NCBI RefSeq assembly: GCF_010093225.1 | Contig: NZ_PDWM01000015.1 | Span: forward strand, 1-64,000 | Source: Pseudoxanthomonas koreensis | GTDB lineage: Bacteria > Pseudomonadota > Gammaproteobacteria > Xanthomonadales > Xanthomonadaceae | DNA length: 64,000 nt | Direction: 5' to 3' | Shown here: positions 1 through 8,384 of the stretch, in pieces | Layout: every line of letters begins with the position of its first letter | Position numbering within the stretch: the stretch's first letter is position 1 | Position numbers and translations under genes: made by a program | The notes under the pieces: generated by a model | The model's input: only the letters and a program-made list of their open reading frames with translations | What the model was told of the DNA's origin: nothing | Databases searched by the model: none

Positions 1-125
1 CGCCGTACCTTGGGTATATGGCCCAAGTGGCACATGGATGTGCCACGGCCCTTCGTAAAGACAGGATGTCGTCCCGAAGGGTGGGCCATATACCCAAGGT
101 GCGGCGGCCCCCGCCGGAGCCGACG
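1..125 (+). repeat. Structured palindromic repeat, copy A
   Basis: Positions 1-25 and 82-106 form a 25-bp stem with one G-T wobble. Inside it sit two further hairpins: 27-46 (8-bp stem, TGGA loop) and 49-81 (CCCTTCG pairing with CGAAGGG, with an inner GACA/TGTC hairpin at 60-70). The right flank 104-125 (CGGCGG...CCGGAGCCGACG) is shared with copies B (56241-56400) and C (56625-56790). The left flank, if present, lies outside the window. The outer stem sequence differs from the other copies but still pairs with itself. No coding potential is supported. The function is unknown; it could be a MITE/REPIN-like element or a structured RNA. Confidence 0.8.
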
Positions 126-193
126 CTCTTGCTCGATCGCTCGCGCGCCAGCCAGGCAGCCAGGCAGCCCCACGCTTCCCCCCGCGAGAAGGG

Positions 194-228
194 CAAAACA
201 AAACGGGGCGGCATCGCTGCCGCCCCGT
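194..228 (-). terminator. Rho-independent terminator of the HU-like gene
   Basis: The stem is 204-213 with 218-227 (CGGGGCGGCA/TGCCGCCCCG, TCGC loop). On the minus strand it is followed by a T-rich TTTTGTTTTG tract at 194-203. It lies about 28 bp after the stop codon of the 256-660 gene. Confidence 0.85.
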
Positions 229-255
229 CGGGAAACCCCTGGATTTCGCGCCTGA

Positions 256-660
256 TCAGGCCGCGGCGTCCTTGAGCTTCTTCAGCGGACGCACCTTGAC
301 CTTCACCGAAGCCGGCTTGGCGGCGAACCACTGCTCTTCCTTGGTGAACGGGTTGATGCCCTTGCGCTTCGGCTTGGCCGGAACCTTGACCGCAGTGACC
401 TTGAACAGGCCCGGCAGAGTGAAGCTGCCCGCGCCCTTCTTGCTGATCGCGCCGGAGACCGCGCCTTCGACCGCGGCGAGCACGGCCTTGACGTCCTTGG
501 CGGCCACGCCGCTGGTCTCGGCCAGATGCTTGACCAGGGCGGACTTGCCCAGCACTTCCTTCAGCGGCTTGACGGCAGCCGGAGCCGCCTTCTTCGGAGC
601 GGCCTTCGCCGCTTTCGGCGCGGCCTTCTTGGCGGCCGGCTTCTTGGTGGTCTTCGCCAT
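256..660 (-). CDS. HU-family DNA-binding protein with Lys/Ala-rich N-terminal tail
   Basis: This is a 134-aa nucleoid-associated protein. Residues 1 to about 38 are almost only Lys, Ala and Pro (repeated KKAAP/KAAP units), resembling a histone H1 tail. Residues from about 39 match the HU/IHF fold, including a GAGSFTLPGLFKV segment and a NPFTKEE-like arm region. Classical HU is about 90 aa, so the tail is an addition; similar tailed HU proteins are known in Xanthomonadaceae. The ATG at 660 is preceded by AGGAAAG. The gene is monocistronic, with its own terminator. The role, DNA compaction, is inferred from the family. Confidence 0.9.
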   Translation of the reverse strand: MAKTTKKPAAKKAAPKAAKAAPKKAAPAAVKPLKEVLGKSALVKHLAETSGVAAKDVKAVLAAVEGAVSGAISKKGAGSFTLPGLFKVTAVKVPAKPKRKGINPFTKEEQWFAAKPASVKVKVRPLKKLKDAAA

Positions 661-986
661 AACTTTCCTGTTCCGTTCGAAATTGGGTGGTTTGGTTCAC
701 CGACGGCGTCGGCAACGCGAATGTAGGACATGCGCGGCCCGCCGCCAAGGGGAAAGCCGGGAAATTTCGCAGCAAACGCGCCCTGGGCGACCTGCCGGCG
801 CGTGGCGGTGGCGGGTCGCGCCCCGGTGCCGCGTCCGCCGCGGCATCCCGCCGCGGTCGCCGCCCTTGCGCCGGACCAGCATTTTTCCAGGGGTTTTCGT
901 GAGCGCCGGCACGATTCCAGGGGCGGGCCGCGGGCCGGGGGTGCAGCTTCCGCGATCGGCCCGCGGCGATGCAGGCGCCGCCGGTT
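661..986. other. Intergenic region with HU promoter and stem-loops
   Basis: No gene is supported in these 326 bp. A perfect 11-bp stem pairs 927-937 with 957-967. A second, 8-bp stem at 977-998 has the stop codon of the 987-2597 gene in its loop. Neither is followed by a T-run on the minus strand, so they look like 3-prime mRNA structures rather than intrinsic terminators. Confidence 0.5.
720..748 (-). promoter_or_regulatory. Candidate promoter of the HU-like gene
   Basis: On the minus strand TTGGCG (748-743) and TACATT (725-720) are separated by 17 bp and lie about 60 bp upstream of the ATG. This is a sigma70-like match by eye only. Confidence 0.35.
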
Positions 987-2597
987 TCAGCCGGCGGCGT
1001 GCAGGAAACCCCAGGCCGGGAGCGCCACCTGCGCGCCCTCGATCGCGGGTACGGCGCCGCCGTTACCCTGCAGCGGCATCCAGGAGCCCGGCGGCAACCG
1101 CAGCGTCGCCGGCGCGGCGGACAGGTTGAACGCCGCCAGCAGGCGCTGCCCCCCGGCTTCGCGGACGAAGGCCAGCACCGGCTCGCCGGCATCGACGAAG
1201 GCGATCGAGCCATGCACCAGCGCCGGCTGTTCCCGGCGCCAGCGCATGAAGGCGCGGAACGCATTGAGCACCGAATCCGGATCGCCGTCCTGCGCGGCGA
1301 CCGACAGCGCCCGGTGCCCGGCCGGCACCGGCAGCCACGGCGCGCCGGTGCTGAAGCCGGCATCGTCGGCGCCGGTCCACGGCATCGGCGTGCGGCAGCC
1401 GTCGCGACCCTTGAAGTTCGGCCAGAAGGTGATGCCGTAGGGATCCTGCAGCGCCTCGAACGGCACGTCGGCCTCCGGCAACCCCAGTTCCTCGCCCTGG
1501 TAGATGCATACCGAACCGCGCAGCGAGCAGACCATCGCCACCAGCATCTTCGCCAGTTGCGGGGAAGGGTTTTCGCCGCCCCAGCGGGTCACCGCGCGGC
1601 GCACGTCGTGGTTGGACACCGCCCAGCACGGCCAGCCCTCGGCCATCGCCGCTTCCAGGCGCGAGACGGTGCCGCGGATGTAGCCGGCGCTGAAATCGTC
1701 GACCAGCAGCTCGAAGCTGTAGCCCATATGCAGGCGCTTGCCGGAGGTGTATTCGGCGGTGGTCGCCAGCGAGTCCTCCGAGGAGATCTCGCCCAGGCTG
1801 GTCGCGCCCGGGTAGCGGTCGAGCAGGGCGCGCACCTGTTCCAGGAACGGCAGGTTTTCCGGCTGCGTGTTGTTGTACCAGTGGTACTGGAAGGCGTAGG
1901 GGTTGTCCGCGCTGAAGCCGCGGCCGACGCGCTGCTCGGCAGGCTTGGGCGGGTTGTCGCGCAGCTGCGCGTCGTGGAAGCAGAAGTTGATCGAATCCAG
2001 GCGGAAGCCGTCCACGCCGCGGTCCAGCCAGAAACCGATGTAGTCCAGGGTGGCCTGCCGCACTTCGGGGTTGTGGAAGTTCAGCTGGGGCTGCGAGGAC
2101 AGGAAGTTGTGCAGGTAGTACTGGCAGCGCCGCGGCTCCCAGCGCCACGCCACGCCACCGAAGATCGACAGCCAGTTGTTGGGCGGGGTGCCGTCCTCGC
2201 GCGCGTCGGCCCACACGTACCAGTCGGCCCTGGGATTGGTGCGGTCCTGGCGGCTCTCGCGGAACCACGCGTGCTCGTCGGAGGTATGGCTGAAGACCTG
2301 GTCGATCATCACCTTCAGGCCCAGCGAATGCGCCTTCGCCAGCAGCCGGTCGAAGTCGTCCAGGGTGCCGAACAGCGGATCAACCGCGCGCTGGTCGGCG
2401 ATGTCGTAGCCGAAATCGGCCATCGGCGACTTGAAGAACGGCGAGATCCAGATCGCGTCCACGCCCAGCGAGGCCACGTAGTCGAGCCGGTCGACGATGC
2501 CGGGCAGGTCGCCCACGCCGTCGCCGTCGGTGTCCAGGAAGCTGCGCGGGTAGATCTGGTAGATGACGGCGCCGCGCCACCAGGGGGAGTGGTTCAT
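987..2597 (-). CDS. GH13 alpha-glucosidase / oligo-1,6-glucosidase
   Basis: The protein has 536 aa and no signal peptide, so it is probably cytoplasmic. The start WWRGAVIYQIYPRSF is typical of GH13 exo-acting glucosidases. The catalytic triad is visible: Asp201 in GFRLDSINF (nucleophile), Glu270 in TSLGEISSED (acid/base) and Asp331 in SNHDVRR. The family releases glucose from the non-reducing end of maltose or isomaltose-type oligosaccharides. The exact linkage (alpha-1,4 or alpha-1,6) cannot be read from the motifs. The ATG at 2597 lies 134 bp after the TonB-receptor stop and in the same direction, so both are likely cotranscribed. A much longer open frame continues upstream but is only an alternative frame of the receptor. 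Confidence 0.9.
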   Translation of the reverse strand: MNHSPWWRGAVIYQIYPRSFLDTDGDGVGDLPGIVDRLDYVASLGVDAIWISPFFKSPMADFGYDIADQRAVDPLFGTLDDFDRLLAKAHSLGLKVMIDQVFSHTSDEHAWFRESRQDRTNPRADWYVWADAREDGTPPNNWLSIFGGVAWRWEPRRCQYYLHNFLSSQPQLNFHNPEVRQATLDYIGFWLDRGVDGFRLDSINFCFHDAQLRDNPPKPAEQRVGRGFSADNPYAFQYHWYNNTQPENLPFLEQVRALLDRYPGATSLGEISSEDSLATTAEYTSGKRLHMGYSFELLVDDFSAGYIRGTVSRLEAAMAEGWPCWAVSNHDVRRAVTRWGGENPSPQLAKMLVAMVCSLRGSVCIYQGEELGLPEADVPFEALQDPYGITFWPNFKGRDGCRTPMPWTGADDAGFSTGAPWLPVPAGHRALSVAAQDGDPDSVLNAFRAFMRWRREQPALVHGSIAFVDAGEPVLAFVREAGGQRLLAAFNLSAAPATLRLPPGSWMPLQGNGGAVPAIEGAQVALPAWGFLHAAG

Positions 2598-2664
2598 TGG
2601 GTTCCGTTCCGGTGTGGCCTGGGGTCGCGCTGCAGGCGGCCTCCCACGAGGCGGAGAGGACCGT

Positions 2665-2688
2665 CGCGCCGGAGCAGGGTCCGGCGCG
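2665..2688 (-). other. Intercistronic stem-loop between receptor and glucosidase
   Basis: A 9-bp perfect stem (CGCGCCGGA/TCCGGCGCG) with a 6-nt loop lies between the two minus-strand genes, without a T-run. Such structures often protect upstream mRNA, which would favour receptor over enzyme expression. That role is inferred. Confidence 0.5.
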
Positions 2689-2731
2689 GCGGGGGGCCCC
2701 GCCGTGGGAGCGGCGGGGCGGAGGGTGTGGC

Positions 2732-5464
2732 TCAGAAGCGGTAGTTCACGCCGAGCAGGATCGTGCGGCCCCACTCGATGTTCTCGAGCGGGCGGTCCTT
2801 GGTGCCGGCGTAGGTCCGGTACGACTCGTTGGTCAGGTTCTGGCCCTGCAGGAGCAGGGTCATCCCGGCCAGGCTGCCGCTGCCGAAGGTGTAGCTCACC
2901 TGCGCGTCGGTGATGTTCTCGCCGACCACGTAGCGCAGGGTGCGGTTGCCGGCGAAGTTGCCGATCTCGCCGATGAAGTCCGAGCGGCGGCGCTGGTTGA
3001 CGCGGGCCTCGAAGCCGTTGCGCTCGTAGTACAGCGTCCAGTTGTACACCCGGTCGGACAGGCCCGGCAGGCTGATCGGGTCGCTGCCCACGCTGCTGGC
3101 GCTCTCCGGGTCGCGGATGGTGATGCTGCTGTCGAAGAAGCTGGCGCTGGCGACGACGCCGAAGCCGGTCAGCGCTTCGCTGAACAGGTCGAACGGCAGC
3201 GACGCGGTCAGTTCCAGGCCCTGCAGCGAGCCACCTTCGCCGTTCATCGGCTGGGTGAAGTCGCCGTACTGCTGCGGCGGCGGCGCGCTCGGGTTGCTCG
3301 GCACGTAGTCGGCCAGCAGGTCCGAGAAGTCGTAGTTGTTGTTGGTCTGGGTGTAGAGGTAGCTCTCCAGGTCCTTGTAGAAGTAGGCGGCGGCCACGTA
3401 GGCCTTGGTGCCGAAGTACTTCTCGTAGGACAGGTCGAAGGCGTTGGCGCGCCACGGCTCGAGCTCCGGATTGCCGCCGTTGGCCCAGGGCCGGCCGGTG
3501 GTGTCGCTGACGCCCCATTCCAGCGAGGTGCGCAGCTGGTCCACGCGCGGCCGCGCGACCTGCTTGCCCAGGCCCACGCGCAGCATCTGCTCGTGGTCGA
3601 AGGCGAAGGCCAGGTTCATGTTCGGCAGCACGTCGGTGTAGGTCTTGCCACCCTCGACCGGGCGCACTTCCTCGCCGGCCGGGCGCGTGCTGTCCCAGAT
3701 GTTGGCGTTCGAGCTCTGGTCCACGCGCTGGATCTGCACGCCGATGTTGCCGGTCACCGGCACGCCGCCCCATTCGGTGTCCAGGTTGGCGCGCACGAAG
3801 GCGGTGGTGATCTCCTCGTCGACCGTCCACGCCTTGGGAATCAGCCAGGGCTGGTCCTCGACCGGGTCGAAGGTCATGTAGCGGTCGACCGCCCCGGGCA
3901 CGTTCCAGGAAGGGATGTAGCCGACGCCGGCGAAGCCGAGGTTGACCCGGTCGTACTGCAGGTCGCTGGCGATCGCGGTCGGGCCCTGCGCGCCGAGGTT
4001 GATGTTGCCTTCCGGCTGGCGCTTGTCCTTCTGCCGGTCGGCGTAGTTCAGGCCGACGTCGAAGTCGGAGAACCAGCCGGCGCCGGGGAAGGTGGCCTGC
4101 AGCCGCACGGTGGTCAGCTCGTCTTCCACCCGCGGGGTCTTGCCGTAGCCGGAGCCGTAGATGGTGTTGTTGAGGTAGAGCTGGCTGGCGTCGGAGTAGT
4201 CGCGGCCCGGGACCAGTTGGGAGAAGCCGTTGCTGCGGAAGTCCAGGGCGATCGAGTCCAGCTGCGGCATCGGGTACAGCTGCAGGTTGTTCTCCAGGTT
4301 CAGCTCGTCGCGCTCGGCCCGGGAATAGCCGACGTCGAACAGCACGTCGACGCTGCCGGCGTTGAACTCGTTGGCCCAGCCGAACGCGTCGATCTTGTCC
4401 TCGCGCTTGTTGTACATGCCGCGGACCAGGGGGTAGACGTTGTTGGCCACGCCGCCGGTGAAGGTGTTGTTGTCGTTGATGACCGGGTCGGTGACCTCGA
4501 GCCGGCCGAAGCCGCCGTTGTAGTCGCCGATGTGCACTTCGAACTGGTTGGCGGTGTCTTCCTGCTCGGCCCGGGAATAGAACAGGTCCAGGGTGCTGGT
4601 CCAGGCGTTGGACGGGCGGAATTGCAGGGTAGCCATGACCGCGTTGCGATCGACTTCGCCGGTGCGGCGCAGCGCCTTGATGCCGTCGGAGTAGTAGGTG
4701 CCGGCGGGCACGCCGGGGCGCCAGTTGTCGCCGATCGCCTGCCACGGCTCGTACAGGCCGACCTGGTTTTCCTGGATGGCGCTGTTGGAGCTGGAGAAGC
4801 CGATCGCCACGCCGAAGGTGTCGTCGGCGAACTTGCCTATCCAGGTGGCGTTGATGCGGTGGCCGTCGGCGTCGGAGTTGGCCGCGTCGCCGAGCGAGTT
4901 GCGCTGGTAGCGCGCACCGAGCATGACCGCGTTGCCGTCATACGACAGCGGGCGGATGGTCTGCATGTCGATCGTGCCCGACAGGCCCTGGCCGACCAGC
5001 GCCGCGTCGGGGGTCTTGTACACGGTCACGCCATTGACCAGCTCGGACGGGTACTGGTCGAACTCGACGCTGCGGTTGTCGCCGGTGCTGACCATCTCGC
5101 GGCCGTTGAGCAGCGTGGTGGAGAAGTCGGGCGACAGGCCGCGGACGCTGATCACCTGGGCACGGCCGGCCACGCGCTGGGCGGCCAGGCCGGGCAGGCG
5201 AGCGATCGATTCGGCGATGCTGATGTCGGGCAGCTTGCCCAGGTCCTCGGCCGAGATCGCCTCGACGATCGAAGTGGAATCGCGCTTGGTCGAGATCGCG
5301 CCCTCGATGCCGGCGCGGATGCCGGTGACGACGATGGTGTCGAGTTCGGTGGTGGCCGGGTCTTCCTGGCCGGCCTCGGCGGTCTGGGCCTGCGCGGCGG
5401 TGGCGGTCAGCAGGATCGCCGACGCGAGCGCCGTACTCAGCAGGTTGCGCTGCATGTTCAACAT
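2732..5464 (-). CDS. TonB-dependent outer-membrane receptor, maltodextrin type
   Basis: The protein has 910 aa. Signal peptide residues 1-26 end in AQA, followed by a TonB-box-like DTIVVTG, a plug domain to about residue 185 (LGKLPDISIAESIARLPG, LNGREM) and a beta-barrel ending in the terminal Phe (NYRF) typical of outer-membrane proteins. The length and plug match the large Caulobacter/Xanthomonas carbohydrate receptors such as MalA. The start at 5464 is chosen for the GGGAGGGG site just upstream; a second ATG at 5455 is in frame. The substrate, probably maltodextrins, is inferred from the surrounding GH13 and GH97 genes and from the shared operator at 5602. Confidence 0.92.
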   Translation of the reverse strand: MLNMQRNLLSTALASAILLTATAAQAQTAEAGQEDPATTELDTIVVTGIRAGIEGAISTKRDSTSIVEAISAEDLGKLPDISIAESIARLPGLAAQRVAGRAQVISVRGLSPDFSTTLLNGREMVSTGDNRSVEFDQYPSELVNGVTVYKTPDAALVGQGLSGTIDMQTIRPLSYDGNAVMLGARYQRNSLGDAANSDADGHRINATWIGKFADDTFGVAIGFSSSNSAIQENQVGLYEPWQAIGDNWRPGVPAGTYYSDGIKALRRTGEVDRNAVMATLQFRPSNAWTSTLDLFYSRAEQEDTANQFEVHIGDYNGGFGRLEVTDPVINDNNTFTGGVANNVYPLVRGMYNKREDKIDAFGWANEFNAGSVDVLFDVGYSRAERDELNLENNLQLYPMPQLDSIALDFRSNGFSQLVPGRDYSDASQLYLNNTIYGSGYGKTPRVEDELTTVRLQATFPGAGWFSDFDVGLNYADRQKDKRQPEGNINLGAQGPTAIASDLQYDRVNLGFAGVGYIPSWNVPGAVDRYMTFDPVEDQPWLIPKAWTVDEEITTAFVRANLDTEWGGVPVTGNIGVQIQRVDQSSNANIWDSTRPAGEEVRPVEGGKTYTDVLPNMNLAFAFDHEQMLRVGLGKQVARPRVDQLRTSLEWGVSDTTGRPWANGGNPELEPWRANAFDLSYEKYFGTKAYVAAAYFYKDLESYLYTQTNNNYDFSDLLADYVPSNPSAPPPQQYGDFTQPMNGEGGSLQGLELTASLPFDLFSEALTGFGVVASASFFDSSITIRDPESASSVGSDPISLPGLSDRVYNWTLYYERNGFEARVNQRRRSDFIGEIGNFAGNRTLRYVVGENITDAQVSYTFGSGSLAGMTLLLQGQNLTNESYRTYAGTKDRPLENIEWGRTILLGVNYRF

Positions 5465-5601
5465 TTTCCCCTCCCAGGCAATGTCGGAAATTCTCGGGTT
5501 GTGGTGTGCTGCCGTGCCGTTTGTGGTTCGCGATGGCGCGCTTGCGGCGGCGTTACGGTGCGAAGCCATGGTAGATGCGCGCCGCGCGTCCGGAAGATTC
5601 C

Positions 5602-5616
5602 TGCATACGTATTCAT
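5602..5616. promoter_or_regulatory. Candidate LacI-type operator, site 1
   Basis: TGCATACGTATTCAT is the exact reverse complement of the sequence at 13376-13390. It is centred on TACGTA with the central CG usual for LacI-family operators. It lies between the divergent receptor (start 5464) and amylase (start 5714) genes, so it could control both. The LacI-family gene at 19074-20108 is the obvious candidate regulator; binding is inferred. Confidence 0.7.
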
Positions 5617-5713
5617 TGCGATTGCCGCCGTGCGCGCGACCGGGCGTGCAGGCGCGATGGAATACTCGTGCCGGGATCGCGGGCCCTGGCAGGGCGGCGG
5701 ATGGAGGGAACGG

Positions 5714-8332
5714 ATGCGCGGAACCGCACGGCGCGCACGCGTCGCATGTTGCATTGCAATGTGGTGTGTGGCCGTGGTGGCGCGGGCGGCGGCGCCGCCG
5801 GCGTGCGCCGATGCCGGCGCGAACGGTGCGGAACTGCCGGACTGGCGCGACCAGGTGGTCTACTTCGCGATGATCGACCGCTTCGACGACGGCGATCCGC
5901 GGAACAACGACCAGGGCACGGGCGAATACGACCCGGCCGACAACGCGCGCTGGAGCGGTGGCGACCTGCATGGGCTGCGGCGTCGCCTGGACTACATCCA
6001 CGGGCTGGGTGCCACCGCGCTGTGGATCACCCCGCCGGTGGCGCAGCAGTGGTGGAACCCGCGGGCGCGCTACGGCGGCTACCCCGGCTACTGGGCCGAG
6101 CATTTCTCCGCGGTGGACGCGCACTACGGCGACCTCGCCGACTACCGCGCCCTGGCCGACGCGCTGCACGCCTGCGGCATGGCCCTGGTCCAGGACGTGG
6201 TGGTGAACCACACCGGCGACTATTTCGGGTACGCGGACGGAGCATGGAGCGCGGACGACCCGGCGCGCGGCTTCGTGCGCCACCCGGATGGACGTGGGCG
6301 CCTGACACCCCGCCAGGCGCCGTTCGACCGCAACGACGCGCACGATGGCGGCGACCGCGCCGCGTCGATCTACCACTGGACGCCGGATATCGCCGATTTC
6401 GGCGACCGGCGCCAGGAAACCGATTTCCAGCTGTCCGGGCTGGACGACCTGGACACGGAGAACCCGCAGGTGCGCCGCGCCCTGCGCCGCGTGTACGGCG
6501 ACTGGATCGCGCGCGTCGGCGTGGACGCGTTCCGCATCGACACCGCGTTCTACGTGCCCGAGGAATATTTCCGTGACTTCCTCTACGCCGACGACGCCCA
6601 GGCGCCCGGGATCATGGAGGCGGCGAGGCGCGCGGGGCGGCCGCGCTTCCATGTGTTCGGCGAGGGCTTCGCCATCGATCGCGCCTACGACGACGCCGGT
6701 GCGCGCAAGGTCGAGCGCTACGCCACCGATGCGCAGGGGCGCCCGCTGCTGCCGGGAATGATCAACTTCCCGCTGTACGGCACGCTCGGCGACGTCTTCG
6801 CGCGCGGCCGGCCCACCGCCGAGCTGGCCTGGCGGATCGGCAACATGATGCAGGTGCACGCGCGCCCGCAGCTGATGCCGACCTTCGTCGACAACCACGA
6901 CGTGGACAGGTTCCTGGCCGGAGGTAGCGAGGCAGGGCTGAAGCAGGCGCTGCTGGCGATCATGACCCTGCCCGGCATCCCCACCGTCTACTACGGCACC
7001 GAGCAGGGCTTCACCGGGCAGCGCGAGGCGATGTTCGCCGGCGGCCACGGCAGCGGCGGACGCGACCGCTTCGACACCGGCGCGCCGCTGTACCGCTACC
7101 TGCAGCGGGCGATCGCGCTGCGTCGCGGCGACCTGCTGTTCTCGCGCGGCGCGCCGGTGGTCCTGGCCGAGACTCCCGCCGCACCCGGTGCGCTGGCCTG
7201 GCGCATGGACCACGAGGGGCGCAGCGCACTGGTCGCGTTCAATTCCGCCGACGGCCCCACGCTGCTCGCGGGACTGGAAACCGGCCTGCCTGCCGGTACG
7301 GTGCTCGAGCCGCTGTTCGCCATCGACGGGCAGGCGCCGCGGCTGGTGGTCGATGCACGCGGGCGCGTGGACGCCGTGCTGCCGCCGCGCGCCGGCTGGG
7401 TATGGAAGGCCGGCGGCCGTGAAGCCGTTGTCGCGGGCGGCGTGGAAAGTACGATCGATCCATTGCCGGCCACGGTCGAGGGCGACCTGCGCGTGGCCGG
7501 CCGTGCGCCCGGGCCCGGGCAGGTGCGGCTGGTGCTCGATGGCGATCTTGAAGCGGCGACCACGATCGTGGCCGGCAGCGACGGCCGCTGGCAGGCCACG
7601 CTGGATACGGCGGGCCTGGTCGACCCGCAGGCGGAGCATGTCCTGGTGGCCTGGTCGCCGGAGCAGGCGCTGGCCTCGCCGTCGCAGCGGTTCCGCGTGC
7701 AGCGGCATTGGCGCGAGCTGGCACGCGTGGAAGATCCGGCCGGCGACGACCATGGGCCCGGCGGCCGGTACGTTTATCCGGTCGACGCCAGCTGGCGCGG
7801 GCGGCATACGCTGGACCTGCTGGGCGCGACGGTCTCCGCTTCCGGCGGTTCGCTGAAGATCGACCTGCGCCTGCGCGACCTGGTCGCCGACTGGAACCCG
7901 CCCAACGGCTTCGACCACCTCGCCGTCACCGCCTACCTGCAGCTGCCCGGCCGCGCCGGTGGCGCCACGGTGATGCCGCTGCAGGACGCATCACTGCCCG
8001 GCGGCATGCGCTGGCACTACCGCCTGCGCGCCGGCGGCTGGAGCAACGCGCTGTTCTCCAGCGAGGGCGCCTCGGCGCAAGGGGAGGGCACGCCATCGCA
8101 GCTGGCGGCGCGGGTGGACGTGGATCGCGAACGTGGCACCCTGTCCTTCGTGCTGCCCGCCGCAGCGATCGGTCGTCCGGCATCGCTGTCCGGTGTCGTG
8201 CTGCATGTCACGACCTGGGACTACGACGGCGGCTACCGCGCGCTGGCGCCGCAGCCGGGCGGGCACATCTTCGGCGGCGGCGACGTGCGCGGCCCGAAGG
8301 TGATGGACGAGCTGCGCATCGTCCTGCCCTGA
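5714..8332 (+). CDS. Secreted GH13 alpha-amylase with C-terminal glucodextranase-type module
   Basis: The protein has 872 aa. The N-terminus MRGTARRARVACCIAMWC... is signal-peptide-like. The catalytic barrel begins near residue 45 (QVVYFAMIDRFDDGD). The triad is Asp276 (VDAFRIDT), Glu317 (FGEGF) and Asp396 (VDNHD). A Greek-key domain and an Ig-like stretch follow. The last 200 or so residues contain DPAGDDHGPG and resemble the C-terminal module of glucodextranase (Glucodextran_C). The expected role is endo-hydrolysis of starch or maltodextrin in the periplasm or outside. The ATG at 5714 has GAGGGAACGG upstream; earlier in-frame ATGs would spoil the signal peptide. It is divergent from the receptor gene and shares its operator. 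Confidence 0.88.
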   Translation: MRGTARRARVACCIAMWCVAVVARAAAPPACADAGANGAELPDWRDQVVYFAMIDRFDDGDPRNNDQGTGEYDPADNARWSGGDLHGLRRRLDYIHGLGATALWITPPVAQQWWNPRARYGGYPGYWAEHFSAVDAHYGDLADYRALADALHACGMALVQDVVVNHTGDYFGYADGAWSADDPARGFVRHPDGRGRLTPRQAPFDRNDAHDGGDRAASIYHWTPDIADFGDRRQETDFQLSGLDDLDTENPQVRRALRRVYGDWIARVGVDAFRIDTAFYVPEEYFRDFLYADDAQAPGIMEAARRAGRPRFHVFGEGFAIDRAYDDAGARKVERYATDAQGRPLLPGMINFPLYGTLGDVFARGRPTAELAWRIGNMMQVHARPQLMPTFVDNHDVDRFLAGGSEAGLKQALLAIMTLPGIPTVYYGTEQGFTGQREAMFAGGHGSGGRDRFDTGAPLYRYLQRAIALRRGDLLFSRGAPVVLAETPAAPGALAWRMDHEGRSALVAFNSADGPTLLAGLETGLPAGTVLEPLFAIDGQAPRLVVDARGRVDAVLPPRAGWVWKAGGREAVVAGGVESTIDPLPATVEGDLRVAGRAPGPGQVRLVLDGDLEAATTIVAGSDGRWQATLDTAGLVDPQAEHVLVAWSPEQALASPSQRFRVQRHWRELARVEDPAGDDHGPGGRYVYPVDASWRGRHTLDLLGATVSASGGSLKIDLRLRDLVADWNPPNGFDHLAVTAYLQLPGRAGGATVMPLQDASLPGGMRWHYRLRAGGWSNALFSSEGASAQGEGTPSQLAARVDVDRERGTLSFVLPAAAIGRPASLSGVVLHVTTWDYDGGYRALAPQPGGHIFGGGDVRGPKVMDELRIVLP

Positions 8333-8334
8333 CC

Positions 8335-8362
8335 GTAGAGCCGACCAGGGCTGGCTCCACGC
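8335..8362 (+). repeat. GTAG-type REP element, single
   Basis: GTAGAGCC...GGCTCCAC begins 2 bp after the amylase stop codon. The GAGCC/GGCTC arms and the leading GTAG fit the short palindromic repeats described in Stenotrophomonas and relatives. It sits in the gap between two convergent genes. Confidence 0.6.
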
Positions 8363-8384
8363 ACGCCGCCATTCCGGAGGTGCG

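Noticed and set aside
10-275. Small open frames over palindromic repeat A
   Set aside because: They are created by the palindrome and its high G+C flank. They run into the HU terminator and show no conserved domain or ribosome site.
987-4745. Open frame of 1252 codons spanning glucosidase and receptor
   Set aside because: Only the part from 2597 downward is a GH13 enzyme. The upstream part is an Arg/Gln/Pro-rich alternative frame of the receptor gene, and a ribosome has no reason to start there.
2597-5713. Long plus-strand open frame before the amylase
   Set aside because: It is antisense to the receptor, has the skewed composition typical of high-G+C shadow frames and no recognisable domain. 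The amylase start with signal peptide is at 5714.
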